A stretch of 64,000 bases of DNA from Paralithodes platypus (Eukaryota; Arthropoda; Malacostraca; Decapoda; Lithodidae). The position numbers and the translations under genes were made by a program. Location: assembly GCA_032716605.1 (NCBI GenBank), contig CM064503.1, forward strand, positions 1,114,400-1,178,399, given 5' to 3'. The notes beneath the pieces were generated by a model, which did not search any database, had not been told where the DNA came from, and was given only the letters and a program-made list of their open reading frames with translations. Below, piece after piece: positions 60,254 through 64,000 of this stretch. Every line of letters starts with the position of its first letter. Within the stretch, counting starts at the first letter, position 1.

Positions 60254-60290
60254 ATATAATTTATATATATATAATTTATATATATATATA
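60167..60290. repeat. TA microsatellite
   Basis: (TA)n with ATAATATA interruptions. Confidence 0.95.
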
Positions 60291-60449
60291 AACGAACTGA
60301 ATGGAGAGATGAGTTAGTAATTAGGCCTGTCTTACATTAACACTAATTACACATTCTACAATTTTACACACAAGAACGTTTAGGGGATAGAAACCTAAGA
60401 AGAAGTACAGTATCTTAACTGGTCATGTAATGGAAACAGGGAAACTTAA

Positions 60450-60816
60450 ATTTTTTTTTTTTCTCTTCTTCTCTCTTTGGCTTGTATTCATTCGGCCCCA
60501 TTCAGCCTACTGTTTTAAGATGTTTACCCCCTTCCAGGTGTCAATATTTTCCTGGCGAGCGGTAGCGAGCCAGCATATATATATATTTATTTTAAAGCAA
60601 GCTAAATTTGTACATTTTTCGATAGAAATATTTCTCCGGCGAAGCCGGATTTCTCCATACAATGCTAACTCGCTATCGCTCGCCAGGAAGAAATCGACAC
60701 CTGGATGGGGATAAACGTCTTAAAAAAGTTGGCTGAATGGGGCCAAAAGGATACAAGTCAGAGAAAGAGAGAAAAGGAGAGAAAGATAAAAACAAAAGCA
60801 GGTGACCACCCTCAAT
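60450..60816. mobile_element. foldback MITE family C, copy 3
   Basis: GGCTTGTATTCATTCGGCCC..TTTTAAGATGTTTACCCC to GGGGATAAACGTCTTAAAAA..GCAGGTGACCACCCT. The core, read in reverse, has CTCCGGC-GAA-GCCGGAT. Central orientation is opposite to copy 1. Confidence 0.9.
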
Positions 60817-60959
60817 ATATTCCAGTACTACTCTTGCGCTGGCATTTTAATAGTGGCAAATTATTGGAAAGTAATGTGCGTCTTATATTCTCTGGAAACC
60901 TGTACCCACGAAAACAGGCACAGTAAGCAGAGTTCCAAACTAGAAAACGTGCCAATATT

Positions 60960-61021
60960 TGTTTTTTGATCTACGTGAAAGAACGACAAAAGGCAAAGCT
61001 TCTTGTAATCAGTGTTCTTTA

Positions 61022-61112
<91 letters not shown>

Positions 61113-61175
61113 AAACCAAAATCAAAGGTGAATTCAAAACAAAAATACCTGGCCACACGGAGCTTGAAGACATTT
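60960..61175 (-). pseudogene. decayed LINE tail L6 with GA expansion inside
   Basis: CACACGGAGCTTGAAGACAT matches L4 CACACGGAGTTTGAAGCAAT, and CCAAAATCAAAGG matches CCAAAATCAAGG. Between TTTAGAATTGA and the latter sits (GA)n at 61025-61108. Confidence 0.7.
61025..61108. repeat. GA microsatellite
   Basis: (GA)n. Confidence 0.97.
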
Positions 61176-61657
61176 AAATAGTAAAAAGGGGGTATGGTAG
61201 ACTGAAACAATATATACCGGTAAACTACATACAATAACAATAGTGCAAAGCTAAATACAGATCGCTAAAACAGGTTCAACCATATATTATTTTTATTATA
61301 AAAGTACCGTCGCATCTCCACGATTTCACTTCCATGGTGTGAGTTTGTGGTTATTTGAAAACATTACTTTCAATACAGACAAACACACACACACACACAC
61401 ACGCATACACAAGTAGATCTTACTCCATACCTTTGTTCAAGCTATCACCACCATCACTTGAATAAACACTTGGTTACTTCTGAATTATTAAGCCAGCACA
61501 CTGTCAGTCAAGAATAGCGTTAGGACTGGAGCCCCTTTTCGAGAACCCCAGTCCCTAGAATCAACACTAACATCACTTGAAGGAATGACCACGATCAGCA
61601 CTATTAAAGCCACTAACATTAACACAGCATACAATATACACTAGCTTACCACAACAC
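61176..61657. other. unique sequence
   Basis: (CA)n at 61381-61403; otherwise unrecognised. Confidence 0.5.
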
Positions 61658-62020
61658 TTAAGGGGACACTGAATACTTTTTTGGCCTATAAATTCATTCA
61701 TTCATAAATTCTTAGTTTCCTCGCTAGACATCCCTCAAACTTAGAAAAACATCCCCTAGACCCCTCAAGATAAATTTGTAAATTTTTCGGTAGAAAAATT
61801 TCCCGGCCGAAGGCCGGTTCCTCTTACAATTACAGGCTCGCTATCGCTCGCCAGGAAAAATCGACACCTAAATGGCACGATAGGTCTTAAAATTGATAAC
61901 GAAATAGGACGAAAGGTCTTAAAATCGCCAAGCAAATGGGCCTAATGTCTAAAAATCTCAAACTAATGGGACTAAACACTAGGGAGAAAGGGGACCAGAA
62001 GAACGACCGTCTCCCCTTTA
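61658..62020 (-). mobile_element. MITE family A, copy A13
   Basis: TTAAGGGGACACTGAATACT at the left; reverse core with CCCGGCCGAAGGCCGG and CGCTATCGCTCGCCAGG; right end CCGTCTCCCCTTTA is imperfect. Confidence 0.9.
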
Positions 62021-62055
62021 CATTACCATGAACAAACAAACAAAACAAAACAAAA

Positions 62056-63640
62056 CATAATCACTGCTAACATTACCACCATAATCACTGCTAACACTAC
62101 CACCATAATCACTGCTAACACTACCACCATAATCACTGCTAACACTACCACCATAATCACTGCTAACACTACCACCATAATCACTGCTAACACTACCACC
62201 ATAATCACTGCTAACACTACCACCATAATCACTGCTAACACTACCACCATAATCACTGCTAACACTACCACCATAATCACTGCTAACACTACCACCATAA
62301 TCACTGCTAACACTACCACCATAATCACTGCTAACACTACCACCATAATCACTGCTAACACTACCCACCATAATCACTGCTAACACTACCACCATAATCA
62401 CTGCTAACACTACCACCATAATCACTGCTAACACTACCACCATAATCACTGCTAACACTACCACCATAATCACTGCTAACACTACCACCATAATCACTGC
62501 TAACACTACCACCATAATCACTGCTAACACTACCACCATAATCACTGCTAACACTACCACCATAATCACTGCTAACACTACCACCATAATCACTGCTAAC
62601 ACTACCACCATAATCACTGCTAACACTACCACCATAATCACTGCTAACACTACCACCATAATCACTGCTAACACTACCACCATAATCACTGCTAACACTA
62701 CCACCATAATCACTGCTAACACTACCACCATAATCACTGCTAACACTACCACCATAATCACTGCTAACACTACCACCATAATCACTGCTAACATTACCAC
62801 CATAATCACTGCTAACACTACCACCATAATCACTGCTAACACTACCACCATAATCACTGCTAACACTACCACCATAATCACTGCTAACACTACCACCATA
62901 ATCACTGCTAACACTACCACCATAATCACTGCTAACACTACCACCATAATCACTGCTAACACTACCACCATAATCACTGCTAACATTACCACCATAATCA
63001 CTGCTAACACTACCACCATAATCACTGCTAACACTACCACCATAATCACTGCTAACACTACCACCATAATCACTGCTAACACTACCACCATAATCACTGC
63101 TAACACTACCACCATAATCACTGCTAACATTACCACCATAATCACTGCTAACACTACCACCATAATCACTGCTAACACTACCACCATAATCACTGCTAAC
63201 ACTACCACCATAATCACTGCTAACACTACCACCATAATCACTGCTAACACTACCACCATAATCACTGCTAACACTACCACCATAATCACTGCTAACACTA
63301 CCACCATAATCACTGCTAACACTACCACCATAATCACTGCTAACACTACCACCATAATCACTGCTAACATTACCACCATAATCACTGCTAACACTACCAC
63401 CATAATCACTGCTAACACTACCACCATAATCACTGCTAACACTACCACCATAATCACTGCTAACACTACCACCATAATCACTGCTAACACTACCACCATA
63501 ATCACTGCTAACACTACCACCATAATCACTGCTAACACTACCACCATAATCACTGCTAACACTACCACCATAATCACTGCTAACACTACCACCATAATCA
63601 CTGCTAACACTACCACCATAATCACTGCTAACACTACCAC
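62056..63640. repeat. 24-bp minisatellite, 66 copies
   Basis: Unit CATAATCACTGCTAACACTA-CCAC, 66 units with one extra C near 62365. Five units carry CATTA instead of CACTA (about 62068, 62791, 62983, 63127, 63367), spaced in whole units. All frames are open on the minus strand (VVLAVIMV and GSVSSDYG repeats), which creates a spurious 545-codon frame. Confidence 0.98.
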
Positions 63641-63759
63641 CATACATTCTAACAACTATCTAACCGTCCGACCAACATCACAAATATTACCGCCATTAAC
63701 ACAAACACGCTCACCACTAGCATAAGCATCACCTCACCAATAACAACACTACCCCCAAC

Positions 63760-64000
63760 AACATATACTGTATATCACCACCACTTCCACCACCACCAAC
63801 AACATTAATATCACCACCACTTCCACCACCACCAACAACATTAATATCACCACCACTTCCACCACCACCAAAAACATTAATATCACCACCAATTCCACCA
63901 CCACTAACAACATTAATATCACCACCAATTCCACCACCAACAACATAAACACTAGCCCCACCACTTCCAACAATAACAATACTACCACCAACATAAACAC
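63760..64000. repeat. CACCAC-rich array with about 36-bp unit
   Basis: ACCAACAACATTAATATCAC-CACCACTTCCACCACC repeated about five times with variants; continues to the window edge. Confidence 0.88.

Noticed and set aside
62018..63655. 545-codon minus-strand open frame (VVLAVIMV/GSVSSDYG repeats)
   Set aside because: Entirely a 24-bp minisatellite whose unit is divisible by 3; several frames are open at once and unique flanking coding sequence is absent.

Overview
This is a gene-poor, repeat-dense eukaryotic nuclear window, most likely from an arthropod and probably a decapod crustacean. That placement is an inference from the insect-like extradenticle protein, the very long GA/TA/TG microsatellites, the many palindromic MITEs and the tRNA-derived SINEs. 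No taxonomic marker gene is present. There is no bacterial-style gene organisation.

The only host gene I can support is the 5' part of extradenticle (exd/PBX), on the minus strand. Exon 1 (33138-33343) holds the initiator Met and the start of the PBC domain. Exon 2 (25311-25384) continues it in the correct phase with consensus splice sites. Intron 1 is about 7.75 kb. Exon 3 onward, including the homeodomain, was not found, so intron 2 appears to fill positions 1-25310 and continue beyond the window. The roughly 1.1 kb upstream of exon 1 is richer in GC and probably carries the promoter. From about 34.5 kb to 64 kb is 5' flank, or possibly other non-coding transcript, with no recognisable host exon.

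Most of the remainder is transposon-derived. Family B is a palindromic element of about 200 bp with TTAA ends (about 20 copies). Family A is about 320 bp with TTAAGGGGAG ends (13 copies). Family C is a foldback element with TTAAGGGGGGTGACC-like ends (4 copies) and shares a GC-hairpin core module with A. Families D, E, F and G are smaller palindromic families. There are also two tRNA-derived SINE families, 3' ends of non-LTR retrotransposons, one non-autonomous Helitron, and a widespread CTCCGCC...GGCGGAG element split by a LINE fragment. Several insertions are nested and give direct evidence for TTAA target use.

Tandem arrays form the other major component: 66 x 24 bp at the right end, about 46 x 38 bp near 48.5 kb, 27 x 32 bp near 52 kb, 11 x 65 bp near 15 kb, 11 x 30 bp near 37.2 kb and a 1.6 kb degenerate satellite near 40 kb. 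Some arrays clearly arose inside transposon sequence (family B stems, a SINE B box, a LINE tail). Nearly all long open frames in the window are read-throughs of such arrays and are not genes. The most unusual signals are the hairpin core shared by families A and C, with covarying stem changes, and a SINE in which the Pol III B-box segment is tandemly repeated 13 times.
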